A stretch of DNA of 64,000 nucleotides from Blastochloris viridis (GTDB taxonomy: Bacteria > Pseudomonadota > Alphaproteobacteria > UBA2136 > UBA6156): positions 434,001 to 498,000 of the forward strand of contig VAFM01000001.1 of the NCBI GenBank assembly GCA_005768725.1. Reading direction: 5' to 3'. The position numbers and the translations under genes are program-made. How positions within the stretch are numbered: position 1 is the stretch's first letter; every line of letters begins with the position of its first letter. Under the pieces are notes generated by a model. That model made no database searches. It worked only from the letters and a program-made list of their open reading frames with translations, and had not been told where the DNA came from. This document shows, piece after piece, positions 25,627 to 34,247 of this stretch.

Positions 25627-25836
25627 TTATCCAAAAATACTACGCAGACCGGATTCGATTTCCGGCTGAGCATCCTGCTCTTCCGTGGACTTGCTTTTTG
25701 CAGCGCGGCGGGCCAGCTCGGCAAGATGTTCCTGCTCTTCCTCGCGGCGGGCGGCTTCGCGCTCTTCCGCTTCCTGCTTCAGTTGCTCGTTAACGGCGTC
25801 GATGTCGGACGGGTCTACGGTGGTAAAGATGCTCAT
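25627..25836 (-). CDS. Small coiled-coil protein (69 residues) between nuoC and nuoD
   Basis: Predicted 69-residue, highly charged helical protein with a Glu/Arg-rich coiled coil (NEQLKQEAEEREAARREEEQ). The hydrophobic end GLRSIFG could be an interaction motif. Spaced 14 bases from both the neighbouring small gene and nuoC, hence part of the operon. Function unknown. Confidence 0.6.
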   Translation of the reverse strand: MSIFTTVDPSDIDAVNEQLKQEAEEREAARREEEQEHLAELARRAAKSKSTEEQDAQPEIESGLRSIFG

Positions 25837-25850
25837 GGAATGCCCCTTCT

Positions 25851-26516
25851 CTACTTGAACTCTTGCGAGTTAAAGGTGTTATCGGTTTCGGCAAGACCGG
25901 TGTTGCCGGTAATGCCCTTCCATTCGCTAACGCGGTCGAAGTGGCGGAGTTCCTGCGGGAGATCGACCGGTTTGTAGGCGACGCGCTTTTCTTTTGCGTC
26001 GTAGTACACTTCTACAAAGCCTTCCAGCGGGAAGTCCTTGCGCAGCGGGTGGCCCACGAAGTCGTAGTCGGTCAGCAGACGACGAAGGTCCGGGTGGCCG
26101 ACGAAATTGATGCCGTACATGTCGTAGGTTTCGCGCTCGTACCAGCCGGCGGCGGCGAACAGGCCGGTGACGGTCGGTACGGCGGGCTCGGCGGCATCCA
26201 GATAGGTTTTGACGCGGATGCGCTGGTTATGCGGCATGCTGAGCAGGTGATAGACCACGGCAAAACGCGCGGGATGCAGGTTTTTGGTACCGAGGTAGTC
26301 GACGCCGCAGATATCGGTCAGTTGGCTAAACAGCAGTTTCTTGTCGTCGCGCAGCAGTTTAAGCGTCGCGGGCACGTTGTCGGCGCTCACGGTAATGGTC
26401 AGTTCGCGCACTTTCAGCTCAAGCAGGGCTTCCGGCAGCTTTTTGGCCAGATACTCCTGCATCGCCTTCAGGCCCGGCAGGTCGAGGTGGGTATCGATGT
26501 GGGGCGTCGTTGTCAT
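25851..26516 (-). CDS. nuoC: NADH-quinone oxidoreductase subunit C
   Basis: Predicted 221-residue 30-kDa subunit of the peripheral arm. Signature ERETYDMYGINFVGHPDLRR followed by DYDFVGHPLRKDFPL is present. It is not fused to NuoD, unlike in E. coli. Confidence 0.98.
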   Translation of the reverse strand: MTTTPHIDTHLDLPGLKAMQEYLAKKLPEALLELKVRELTITVSADNVPATLKLLRDDKKLLFSQLTDICGVDYLGTKNLHPARFAVVYHLLSMPHNQRIRVKTYLDAAEPAVPTVTGLFAAAGWYERETYDMYGINFVGHPDLRRLLTDYDFVGHPLRKDFPLEGFVEVYYDAKEKRVAYKPVDLPQELRHFDRVSEWKGITGNTGLAETDNTFNSQEFK

Positions 26517-26529
26517 ACTTCAGGAATCC

Positions 26530-27135
26530 TTAACCGATGTGCATTTCGTCTTTGCTGTAGGGGCGCGGCTCGCCGGGGGCGTAAGCGTAAGGTGCTTCAT
26601 CCGGGCGCTGCACGAAGACCGGCTGGCGCTTGATCTTCTTTTGCAGTTGCAGAATGCCGTACACCAGTGCTTCGGCGGTGGGTGGGCAACCGGGTACGTA
26701 GATATCAACGGGCACGATGCGGTCGCAGCCGCGTACTACGGCGTAGGAATAGTGGTAGTAACCGCCACCGTTGGCGCAGCTCCCCATGGAGATGACGTAA
26801 CGCGGTTCGGGCATCTGGTCGTACAGTTTGCGGAGTGCGGGGGCCATTTTGTTGGTGAGCGTACCGGCAACGATCATGAGGTCGGACTGGCGCGGAGACG
26901 GGCGGAACATGGTGCCGAAACGGTCGAGGTCGTAACGGGATGCGGCGGAGTGCATCATTTCCACGGCGCAGCAGGCCAGGCCGAAGGTCATCGGCCAGAG
27001 AGAACCGGCGCGCGCCCAGTTGACGACGTCTTCCACGGTGGTCATCAGGAAGCCTTCGTCGCGCAGTTGCGCCTGCATTTGGGCTTCGCCTTGCTGACGG
27101 ATGGCGAGAGGGTCGGAGGTGATAATCTTGCTCAT
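26530..27135 (-). CDS. nuoB: NADH-quinone oxidoreductase subunit B
   Basis: Predicted 201-residue subunit carrying terminal cluster N2. Ligands are in GLACCAVEMMH (tandem cysteines), GSCANGGGYY and YVPGCPPTAEAL. The ATG at 27135, four bases after nuoA, is preferred over 27180, which lies inside nuoA; the SD GGAGTGGGAA precedes it. Confidence 0.97.
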   Translation of the reverse strand: MSKIITSDPLAIRQQGEAQMQAQLRDEGFLMTTVEDVVNWARAGSLWPMTFGLACCAVEMMHSAASRYDLDRFGTMFRPSPRQSDLMIVAGTLTNKMAPALRKLYDQMPEPRYVISMGSCANGGGYYHYSYAVVRGCDRIVPVDIYVPGCPPTAEALVYGILQLQKKIKRQPVFVQRPDEAPYAYAPGEPRPYSKDEMHIG

Positions 27136-27139
27136 GTGT

Positions 27140-27520
27140 CTATTCCCACTCCAGTGCGCCTTGTTTCCACTCGTAGACAAAGCCTACGGTGAGGACGGTG
27201 AGGAACAGCATCATGCTGCCGAAACCGAACCATGAAATATCTTGCAGGACCATGGCCCACGGGAAGAGGAAGGCGACTTCGAGGTCGAAGATGATAAAGA
27301 GAATGGCGACGAGGTAGAAGCGGACGTCGAAGGTGCGGCGCGCGGTATCGAAGGCTTCGAAGCCGGATTCGTACGCGGAGATCTTCTCCTTGCTGCGACG
27401 CATGGGGTGAGTGAGGAACGGAACGGCCTGCAAGGCGGCGGCAAGGCCCACCGATACTGCCACGAACAGTAAAATGGCAAGGTACGGGTTAGGCACGATA
27501 AGCTGGGAAATAGCTTCCAT
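27140..27520 (-). CDS. nuoA: NADH-quinone oxidoreductase subunit A
   Basis: Predicted 126-residue membrane subunit (ND3 homologue), three helices. Conserved loop YESGFEAFDTARRTFDVRFY (Cys of the canonical ECG is replaced by Ser here) and FLVAILFIIFDLEVAFLFPW-like helix are clear. It is the first gene of the operon; a weak promoter candidate lies at 27587-27615. Confidence 0.97.
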   Translation of the reverse strand: MEAISQLIVPNPYLAILLFVAVSVGLAAALQAVPFLTHPMRRSKEKISAYESGFEAFDTARRTFDVRFYLVAILFIIFDLEVAFLFPWAMVLQDISWFGFGSMMLFLTVLTVGFVYEWKQGALEWE

Positions 27521-27586
27521 GGGTGTTTTCTTGATCTCTTTTCTTGGCCAGCCTTTTAGAGTGTGGCAGGCCTCTTTTAACGCCTC

Positions 27587-27615
27587 AACCTAGACCTTTC
27601 AGGCCATTTGGGCAA
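27587..27615 (-). promoter_or_regulatory. Weak promoter candidate for the nuo operon
   Basis: Minus-strand TTGCCC (27615-27610), 17-base spacer, TAGGTT (27592-27587). The -10 is poor, so the true promoter may be elsewhere in 27521-27675. Confidence 0.3.
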
Positions 27616-27676
27616 GTAGTACCCCCAGGATTTATGTGACTACCGTGTACCAGAAACGCACCGTTTTCAGGCATGC

Positions 27677-27700
27677 AAAAACCCTCCGGTGGAGGGCTTT
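27677..27700 (-). terminator. Terminator of the ATP-grasp gene
   Basis: Minus-strand stem CCCTCC-ACC-GGAGGG followed by five T, just after the stop at 27716. It insulates nuoA from the upstream zapE-ATP-grasp pair. Confidence 0.85.
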
Positions 27701-27715
27701 CGCTTTTATAAAGGA

Positions 27716-28678
27716 CTACTCGTGCTGGCGGGCAGCCATGGGAATGACGTTGCCGGCTGCGCTTTGCGGGCCCAAACCGGCCAGTGCGGCAAGGTGCTCG
27801 ATCAGCGGTACGGCCAGATTGGTGCCGGTGGCGGCTTCCATTTCCGACAGAACCGGGGCGCGGGCGACTTCCAGCAGAATCGGGCCGGACTCGGTACGCA
27901 GCAGGCTGACCGCACAGAACGGCGCACCATAGATACTGGCGGCCTGACGGGCCAGTTCCACTTCCTGCGAGCTTAGTTCGATCGGGGTGACAGACAGGTT
28001 GCCGGATTCACGCGGGCGGACGAAGCCGACCGGCGCACGGCGCAACACGGCGGCAGCTATCTGATTACCGATAAGCATAATGCGGACATCTTCGCCCCAC
28101 GGTTGCGGAAGGTCTTGCACCACGAACGGCTGACCGACCATGCTGAATTTCTGGGCCAGTTCCAGCCCCTCTCCTGAGTGCTGGGCGATGTTGAACTGAC
28201 GGCCACGGCCACCATGGCGGCTGCGGATAAGGCACGGAAACTGGAGTTCCGGCATAATCACCGTAAACTGCTCGGCGTTGTTAAGCACCCAACTGCGCGG
28301 TGTGGGTACGCCACGGCGGGAAAACAGGCGGGCCATGGTCACGTGGTCGCCCAACGGCACACGGTTATGCGGGAAGACGGGCTGGCCCCAGGCACGCAGG
28401 GTCTCGACCACCTGCCAGGTGTAATCGTCGTCCCAGCGGGCAATCGGCAATACAAGGTCGGCCGCCGGGAACGGCAAATCGCGCCAGCGCACCGGGCACT
28501 CCGGCAGACTGGCACTACCTTGCGCAGGGTTGGGACCTTGAGCGAAGTCGAGGAAGACATCGGCGGGGTTAATAATACTAAAGGTGTGACCCAGCTGCGT
28601 GGCGGCAGCGGCCAGACGTACCACAAACTCCCCCTGCGAGTGCTGGGAGTGGAACCGGGTGAAAATAATAAATCGCAT
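27716..28678 (-). CDS. ATP-grasp enzyme, RimK/glutathione synthetase-like
   Basis: Predicted 320-residue protein. The N-terminal Rossmann-like part (MRFIIFTRFHSQHSQGEFVV) is followed by an ATP-grasp fold: FSRRGVPTPRSWV, CLIRSRHGGRGRQF (ATP-binding loop), EDVRIMLIGNQIAAAVLRR and LLEVARAPVLSEME. Family members ligate amino acids to carboxylates (RimK, LysX, GshB). The substrate cannot be told. Its gene starts 25 bases after zapE. Confidence 0.75.
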   Translation of the reverse strand: MRFIIFTRFHSQHSQGEFVVRLAAAATQLGHTFSIINPADVFLDFAQGPNPAQGSASLPECPVRWRDLPFPAADLVLPIARWDDDYTWQVVETLRAWGQPVFPHNRVPLGDHVTMARLFSRRGVPTPRSWVLNNAEQFTVIMPELQFPCLIRSRHGGRGRQFNIAQHSGEGLELAQKFSMVGQPFVVQDLPQPWGEDVRIMLIGNQIAAAVLRRAPVGFVRPRESGNLSVTPIELSSQEVELARQAASIYGAPFCAVSLLRTESGPILLEVARAPVLSEMEAATGTNLAVPLIEHLAALAGLGPQSAAGNVIPMAARQHE

Positions 28679-28703
28679 ATCGGTCTCTTACTTGGTACTT
28701 ACA

Positions 28704-29795
28704 TTATATGGAGGCCGGTAAACCGCTTGACTGACAGGCTTCCTGATGAAAATCCCCTTGTGAATGAGTCATTTGCACGAGACGGGATGTGGTACGTTCA
28801 AAAACCTGCGCCGCCGCCCCTGCCCTGCAGATTTGGCTAGGCGGCACGGCCGCGCTGACGATTAGGGGATGTCCGCGCTCATAAAGGATGTCCACCAAGG
28901 TCGCCAGACGCAGGGCGCTGTCGGCTTCGGTAGAGGTCAATTGCGGAATACCTTCGATGATCACGGTCTGGAAGCGATCCGCCAATTGCTGGTATTCCAG
29001 ACGGCCCAGAGGCTGGTCGCACAGCTCGGAGAACGTGGCCCAGACCACGGAACCGGCCTGACGTTTGGCGTGCAGGAACGGCAGCGGCTTACCGGCTTCG
29101 CCTTGGGCGTATTCTTCAAACAAGACCTGAAGTTGGGCTTCGGCAGACTCTCCACGCTTTGTCATTATATAAGTAGAGGCCTGGTCTTTCGTCTCGCGCA
29201 GGCGGTAATCGAGGCCGTCGGTCAGGTTGATCGGCTCCATGTGCTGCTCCAACAGTTTTAGCAATGGCGTGAAGCGGTCTCGGTTGAGGCCGCCTTGAAA
29301 GAGATCCGGTAGATTCCAGTTACTGGTAGCGACCACGACCGTCCCCTGCTTGAACAGCGCCTGCATCAGGCGGCCAAGGAACATCGCATCCGGCAGGTTG
29401 GTGAGGTAAAATTCATCGAAGCCCAGAACCGAGGCTTCGGCGGCGATTTCGGCAGCCAAACGCTCAACGAGATCTGGCTTGCGGCGGCCGGGGAGCGTGG
29501 CTTCGGCGGGTGGCATCGCGTTAAGGCGGCGGTGAAGCTCGGCCATAAAGGCGTGGAAGTGCACGCGACGCTTGTTGGGGAACGGCAGCGCGTCCATGAA
29601 CATGTCCAGCATCTGCGACTTGCCGCGGCCGGGCGGGCCGTAGAGCCAGAGGCCGCGCGGCGGAGTGTCCATATCCGACTGCAGGGCCTTGGCCAGCGTT
29701 TGCAGGCGCATCACAGCACGGGCCTGGGCGGCGTCCGGCTGCCAGCCTTCGTTCAGGCGTTGTTGATAGACGGCGAAAAGGTCCACTTTTTTCAT
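28704..29795 (-). CDS. zapE: Cell division protein ZapE (AFG1-like ATPase)
   Basis: Predicted 363-residue AAA-type ATPase. Walker A GPPGRGKS at residues 53-60, Walker B LGFDEFYLTNLPDAMFLGRL and the sensor region ATSNWNLPDLFQGGLNRDRF match ZapE/AFG1. In E. coli ZapE acts at the Z-ring under stress. The frame is open upstream; the start at 29795 aligns best with the family and gives a usual length, but 29852 is also possible and neither has a strong SD. Confidence 0.88.
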   Translation of the reverse strand: MKKVDLFAVYQQRLNEGWQPDAAQARAVMRLQTLAKALQSDMDTPPRGLWLYGPPGRGKSQMLDMFMDALPFPNKRRVHFHAFMAELHRRLNAMPPAEATLPGRRKPDLVERLAAEIAAEASVLGFDEFYLTNLPDAMFLGRLMQALFKQGTVVVATSNWNLPDLFQGGLNRDRFTPLLKLLEQHMEPINLTDGLDYRLRETKDQASTYIMTKRGESAEAQLQVLFEEYAQGEAGKPLPFLHAKRQAGSVVWATFSELCDQPLGRLEYQQLADRFQTVIIEGIPQLTSTEADSALRLATLVDILYERGHPLIVSAAVPPSQICRAGAAAQVFERTTSRLVQMTHSQGDFHQEACQSSGLPASI

Positions 29796-29995
29796 ACTCC
29801 CAAAGCGGCCCAGGGGACCATAATTATCGTAGTGCTTTAACAGGACGCTCATATAGTAGGAACCGTGCCTTAGATGTCGCGGAAGGGTCAAGATTTCCTT
29901 ACAGAGCGCGCGGTTTCCCTTGACGGAAGGGTTGCTGGCGCGCCACAAATCGTACCAACACACGCGTTTAACCTGTTGAATTAAGGACTTCCGAC

Positions 29996-31003
29996 ATGGC
30001 CGACCCTACCCCGGGCTTATTGGACAACATCAAGCTCAGCATCCCTGATATCTCAAAGCTGCCGGTTTCGGCAGAGATCAAGAACATCGACAAGGCAGCC
30101 AGCCAGATGTTCGACCATCTGCCGATGATGATGCTGAACGTTGTGCTCGGCATTATGCTGATTGTGGCCGGTTGGCTAGTGTGCAGCTGGGTGGCAGGCA
30201 AGCTTAACCACTGGCTGGTGAAAGCCCATATGGAAGAAACGCTGGCGGCGTTTTTGGCCAGTACCTCGCGCTTTGTGCTGTTCTTTACCATCTTCGTGAC
30301 CGGACTTTCGGTTGTCGGAGTAAGCTCTACCAGCCTTGCCGCTTTGCTGGGTGCCATGGGTTTGGCGGTTGGTTTTGCCATGCGCGGTACGCTGGGCAGC
30401 ATTGCCGGCGGTATCATGCTGATGGTCCATCGTCCGGTTAAGGTGGGTGACTATATTGAGAACGGCGTCGGCACCAGCCTCATCGGCGGTACGGTCAAGC
30501 GCATCGGCCTGTTTTCTACCGAAGTTAATACCAAGGAATTTGTGCGCGTATTCATCCCTAACGTGATGATGTGGGAAACCCTGCTGCAGAACCATACCTA
30601 TAACCGCATGCACATGCTGCGGATTGAGTTTGGCTTAGGCCATGAAGTGAACGTGTGGGAAGCTTTCGGGGTCATCAAGCGTGCTCTGGCAGCCAACCCG
30701 CTGGTACTGAAAACGCCCGACCCGACGCTGAGTGTGGAAAATCTGAATGAGTTCGGCATCAGCTGCCTGCTGGAAGTATGGACCCGTACTGAAGACCGTA
30801 AGGTGCTGCGCGGGACAATTCTGCTGGATGTGATGGATGCCCTGCGCGAAAACGGCATGCGCATGGCCTATCAAGAGCCGGACCATATGCATATCTATGG
30901 CAAGCCCGCCCACGAAACACTGCCTGCCATCAAGGCGGGGGGAGCAAAAAAGGCTCCCGCGGAGGAACCAAAGGATGATAAGCTCGCTGCATCGACCAAA
31001 TAA
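29996..31003 (+). CDS. MscS family mechanosensitive ion channel
   Basis: Predicted 335-residue membrane protein. Three membrane segments lie in the first half; the pore-lining helix is Gly/Ala-rich (SLAALLGAMGLAVGFAMRGT, then LGSIAGGIML). The beta domain HRPVKVGDYIENG and the C-terminal alpha/beta domain follow. The last 30 residues are a Lys/Ala/Pro tail. It protects against osmotic downshock. The DUF1223 gene follows 14 bases later. Confidence 0.93.
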   Translation: MADPTPGLLDNIKLSIPDISKLPVSAEIKNIDKAASQMFDHLPMMMLNVVLGIMLIVAGWLVCSWVAGKLNHWLVKAHMEETLAAFLASTSRFVLFFTIFVTGLSVVGVSSTSLAALLGAMGLAVGFAMRGTLGSIAGGIMLMVHRPVKVGDYIENGVGTSLIGGTVKRIGLFSTEVNTKEFVRVFIPNVMMWETLLQNHTYNRMHMLRIEFGLGHEVNVWEAFGVIKRALAANPLVLKTPDPTLSVENLNEFGISCLLEVWTRTEDRKVLRGTILLDVMDALRENGMRMAYQEPDHMHIYGKPAHETLPAIKAGGAKKAPAEEPKDDKLAASTK

Positions 31004-31017
31004 GAAAGGGTAGACAG

Positions 31018-31707
31018 ATGCGTGTGGGAGTTACGGGTTTACTGGCAGCCATAGCCGGTGTGTGGGTAGCAACAGCCGGTTTTGCCGCCGATGTGGCCAC
31101 CACGGCCAAAGCACCGCTGGTTGTGGAAATGTTCACCAGCAAATACTGCCCCAACTGCCCCATGGCGGAATCCAAGATGAAGAGTGTTGCCGACGACAAC
31201 CCCGACCTGCTGGTTCTGTTTGAGCACGTGGATTACTGGGACCGCAGCGAAAAGGAAAAAGACCCGCACGGCCTGCCTGAAATTACCCAGCGCCAGTACG
31301 ATTACTCCAATACACTCAGCAACCGCCCGGGACAGGTATTCACCCCCATGCCGCTGATCGACGGCCAGATCGTCGCCAAGCCGCCGCTATTGTTCAGCTG
31401 GGGCAGCGCCCTTGCCCGTGGCCGCGAGTTGCCCGCCAAGACCGCCCTTAACCTGAGCAAGGATAGCAGCGGTGCGCTGAATATCCCCCTGCCCGCTCAT
31501 CTGCGCGACAAAACCAATGATATCTGGGTGATGGGTATTGAGCCTGTAGAAGGCACCAAAGTGTGGCGTGTGACGGGGATTGTCGCGGCCAATCTGAAAG
31601 GCGAAGGTGCTCATCTGAGCGCTGCCATGGTACCGCAAGCCCAAGACCTTCTGGTAATGGTTCAGAAACCCGGGCCTGGCGCCGTGCTGGCCGTAGGCCG
31701 GCTGTAG
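31018..31707 (+). CDS. DUF1223 secreted thioredoxin-like protein
   Basis: Predicted 229-residue exported protein, signal peptide residues 1-23 (cleavage near GFA-AD). The family pattern VVEMFTSKYCPNCPMAE with a CxxC motif, then FEHVDYWD, RQYDYSN and FTPMPLIDG are present. The fold is thioredoxin-like; the biological role is not established. Ends in a strong terminator (31725-31750). Confidence 0.88.
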   Translation: MRVGVTGLLAAIAGVWVATAGFAADVATTAKAPLVVEMFTSKYCPNCPMAESKMKSVADDNPDLLVLFEHVDYWDRSEKEKDPHGLPEITQRQYDYSNTLSNRPGQVFTPMPLIDGQIVAKPPLLFSWGSALARGRELPAKTALNLSKDSSGALNIPLPAHLRDKTNDIWVMGIEPVEGTKVWRVTGIVAANLKGEGAHLSAAMVPQAQDLLVMVQKPGPGAVLAVGRL

Positions 31708-31724
31708 GACGCCCCTGCTCTGCC

Positions 31725-31750
31725 AAAAAGACCGCTGAGCGGTCTTTTTT
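31725..31750 (+). terminator. Rho-independent terminator after DUF1223 gene
   Basis: AAAAAGACCGC-TGA-GCGGTCTTTTTT, 11-bp perfect stem with T run. Confidence 0.93.
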
Positions 31751-31806
31751 AGGATTCATCCGACTTTATGAACGCGGGTGTCAGTTTAAGATGTTGTGGT
31801 TATGCA

Positions 31807-31812
31807 TATAGA
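31807..31812 (+). promoter_or_regulatory. -10 element 6 bases before an ATG (possible leaderless start)
   Basis: TATAGA (31807-31812) is followed by AACACG and the ATG at 31819, and overlaps the palindrome TATGCATA (31801-31808). No SD precedes the ATG. No convincing -35 is seen. Confidence 0.35.
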
Positions 31813-31818
31813 AACACG

Positions 31819-33096
31819 ATGCAAACGCAGAAGAACAACATCGCTTTCTCCCTCACGCTCCCCGAGCGGCTGGGCGTATGCGTGGATCGTGTCGGCGGTA
31901 AGCGTGCGCTTGCCGGGCTTATTGGCGTCAGTGAATCCCAGATCTTCCGTTACCTGAACGGCCTGAATGAAATGACCAGCGACAAGCTGCTGGCCGTGGC
32001 ACGTGTTGCGAAGGTTGACCCCGGTTGGCTACTGAGCGGTGAAGGCGAGATGCAGGGAGGTATGCGTTCATCGGATAGCCGTCCGGCGTTCCGTGGCGAA
32101 TTGCTGGTGCAAATCACTCAGCTTTTTGAAGAACTGCTGGTGGAATTTGAAAAGCCGTTCAACCCGCGCCAACGCGCACGAGCGATCACCTTCCTTTACA
32201 ATGCCTTGCGCCATGAAGAGACGATGCGGGCTTCTACCTTTGAACCACATAAGTCTGAAATGCTTAAATATCTCAACTTTCTAGCCGAACTGCGCACGGA
32301 AGATGAGCTTGAAATTCTTCTCAATACGATGAATCTTATTGAATATTCTAGTAATTCATCTGATTTACAATCCGAATCACAATTACTGCGCACGTGGTGC
32401 AACCTTCTTGTACGCGGTATGAAGGGTTATTACTCAAGCTATCCCGGCCAACTCTATTTTGAGCGTCGCACCGGAGGCAACCTTGAGCCTGCCGTAGCCT
32501 TAGGTTTACAGAATACCGTAGTGGAAGCCTGCACTCTTACCGGTAAAAAGGAACTCGACTGGTTGGATTTGGGCTGCGGTAGCGGCCGTCACCTTCAGCA
32601 TATCGCCAAACATATGCCAAATATTACAGCCAAAGGGCTTGAGCTATCCCACCTCGGTTTCAATATGTGCAAAGAGTTGATGGATTCTCAAAAAATCCCC
32701 GCTCAATCTGTTATTCAGGGTGATATGCGCCAACTGCCTTTCGATAACGAAAGCTTGGACGTTGTATTTGCCTATATGAGCCTGCATAGTCTTCCCTACA
32801 TTCGGGGCACGGGTGTGGGAATGGAAGAAGCCTTTTCTGAAATAACCCGCACATTGCGGCAGAACGGCATTCTGGTTGCCGTCTTCCCCTATGGCAACGG
32901 CAAAGATTACGCTATGCCACGTCAATATATGAATGAGCTTTCAGTCGAGACCATTTCTGCATCTTTCGGGTTGAAAGTTAAGAACTTACGTATCATCGAT
33001 CAAACGACTGAAACGGGCTTTACGACATCCAAACTCATTCCCGACCATATGCATTCCGCATTCAACACATTGATTTGGTGCATATTACAAAAATAA
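31819..33096 (+). CDS. HTH (CI/XRE-like) regulator fused to a SAM-dependent methyltransferase
   Basis: Predicted 425-residue two-domain protein. Residues about 10-75 look like a phage-repressor HTH (GKRALAGLIGVSESQIFRYL, then VDPGWLLSGEG). A helical linker of about 150 residues follows. Residues about 240-425 are a class I methyltransferase with motif I LDLGCGSGRHLQ, motif II KGLELSHLGFN, GDMRQLPF and motif IV-like VVFAYMSLHSLPY. The second half is clearly AT-richer than its neighbours, suggesting transfer. An in-frame ATG at 31768 is an alternative start. A terminator overlaps the stop. Substrate and target are unknown. Confidence 0.75.
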   Translation: MQTQKNNIAFSLTLPERLGVCVDRVGGKRALAGLIGVSESQIFRYLNGLNEMTSDKLLAVARVAKVDPGWLLSGEGEMQGGMRSSDSRPAFRGELLVQITQLFEELLVEFEKPFNPRQRARAITFLYNALRHEETMRASTFEPHKSEMLKYLNFLAELRTEDELEILLNTMNLIEYSSNSSDLQSESQLLRTWCNLLVRGMKGYYSSYPGQLYFERRTGGNLEPAVALGLQNTVVEACTLTGKKELDWLDLGCGSGRHLQHIAKHMPNITAKGLELSHLGFNMCKELMDSQKIPAQSVIQGDMRQLPFDNESLDVVFAYMSLHSLPYIRGTGVGMEEAFSEITRTLRQNGILVAVFPYGNGKDYAMPRQYMNELSVETISASFGLKVKNLRIIDQTTETGFTTSKLIPDHMHSAFNTLIWCILQK

Positions 33097-33118
33097 AAGG
33101 ACTCAGAAGAGTCCTTTT
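33095..33118. terminator. Bidirectional terminator
   Basis: AAAAGGACTC-AGAA-GAGTCCTTTT, 10-bp perfect stem, lies between the convergent genes ending at 33096 and 33134. Confidence 0.9.
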
Positions 33119-33133
33119 ATTTTACGTCTTATT

Positions 33134-33571
33134 TTAGGCAGAAGCCTTACAATCCGAAGCCATCATGTAATGGGCTTCCATGCCGTAGGCCATAAGATTG
33201 ATACCGTACTCTTGCTGGTAAGCCGGAACAGTCAGAGAAGCAAAGACAGGAGCCATTTCTTCGCCTTCTTCAGCCGGATTGTGGTGCAGATAGCTACCAA
33301 ACAGCAGGTCGCAGTCGGCCATGTACTGGCGGGTGAAGGTGATGTGGGCGTGCCAGACGTGATCTACCAGACGCGGCGGTACAAAGGTGGTACCCGGGAA
33401 CTTGGCGATCAGGGAAAGGAACTTGCGGTAGAGGTCTTCGGCACGCACGAGGTCGGCAGCCGGCAGGCCGGTATCATCAGCAACGTGCTTCATCACGGCG
33501 GTCAGGTCGACCTTGGCAAGGCGCTCTTCGAAGGAAGTATCGAAGTAAGCTTTTTGGGCGATGTCTTTCAT
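33134..33571 (-). CDS. GRDP-like (glycine-rich-domain-protein-type) conserved protein
   Basis: Predicted 145-residue cytoplasmic protein. The motif PPRLVDHVWHAHITFTRQYM then DC..LFG..LHH matches the conserved block of the GRDP-like family (Pfam PF07173) known from plants, fungi and some bacteria; the His residues suggest metal binding. The start at 33571 has a GAGGAG SD; a longer frame exists to 33616. Single gene facing a promoter region. Confidence 0.6.
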   Translation of the reverse strand: MKDIAQKAYFDTSFEERLAKVDLTAVMKHVADDTGLPAADLVRAEDLYRKFLSLIAKFPGTTFVPPRLVDHVWHAHITFTRQYMADCDLLFGSYLHHNPAEEGEEMAPVFASLTVPAYQQEYGINLMAYGMEAHYMMASDCKASA

Positions 33572-33648
33572 ATCTGACAGACTCCTCTGTTGATGTCTTT
33601 CGTATACGATAGACACTACATCGCCAGCCTCTCCTATACAAGAGACTT

Positions 33649-33678
33649 TTGCATCAACCTGTGGATAAAATCTATCTT
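33649..33678 (+). promoter_or_regulatory. Candidate promoter for the gene at 33769
   Basis: TTGCAT (33649-33654), 18-base spacer, TATCTT (33673-33678). Confidence 0.4.
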
Positions 33679-33768
33679 ATGTGAAAAATCAGCCTATTAG
33701 ATGGACACCCTTTGCTGTTTATCGGACAAACTTCCGGCGGAGAGAGAGCAATGAGAGGGATTTCCGCC

Positions 33769-34098
33769 ATGACACAGACTGCCAACCGCACTAGTCAGCC
33801 CCAGAGGGCGATACCGGAGGAAGGTGACGAGCCTGTACATTATACTATAGATGGGACAGAGGAGCCTTCCCCGCAAGGGCGGCTGGTACTGGTGCTGGAA
33901 CATGAACTAAGTGAGGCCAGCCGCACCAGCCTGCATAATGTGCTGAAGAACATTATGAATCAGGATGATGTGACCATGATCAGCGGCCTGAGCCGTGCCA
34001 GCATGCTTCAGGCTGAACAGATGGGTAATGGATTGTTTTATAACCGGAAAGAGTATCTTTCGCCGGAGCAGGCCTTCCGCATGCTGCCGTGGCGCTAA
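33769..34098 (+). CDS. Hypothetical protein, 109 residues
   Basis: Predicted soluble protein with a disordered start and an alpha/beta C-terminal part (RLVLVLEHELSEASRTSLHNV). AGAGGGA lies 8 bases before the ATG at 33769; the ATG at 33751 is an alternative. No family recognised. It precedes the O-antigen ligase-like gene by about 150 bases. Confidence 0.5.
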   Translation: MTQTANRTSQPQRAIPEEGDEPVHYTIDGTEEPSPQGRLVLVLEHELSEASRTSLHNVLKNIMNQDDVTMISGLSRASMLQAEQMGNGLFYNRKEYLSPEQAFRMLPWR

Positions 34099-34247
34099 GT
34101 GTGGGTTATCTCCAACGGGCTGGTGTGGACGCTTTTCCCAACTTGATAACAGGTACGGACCCCTGCGTTTCCAAGACTCTACTTTCATGCCCGAGGACTA
34201 AGCATAGGTGCTTGTTGCCGCTGACCGGCGTGCTTAGGGTAGCTTCC

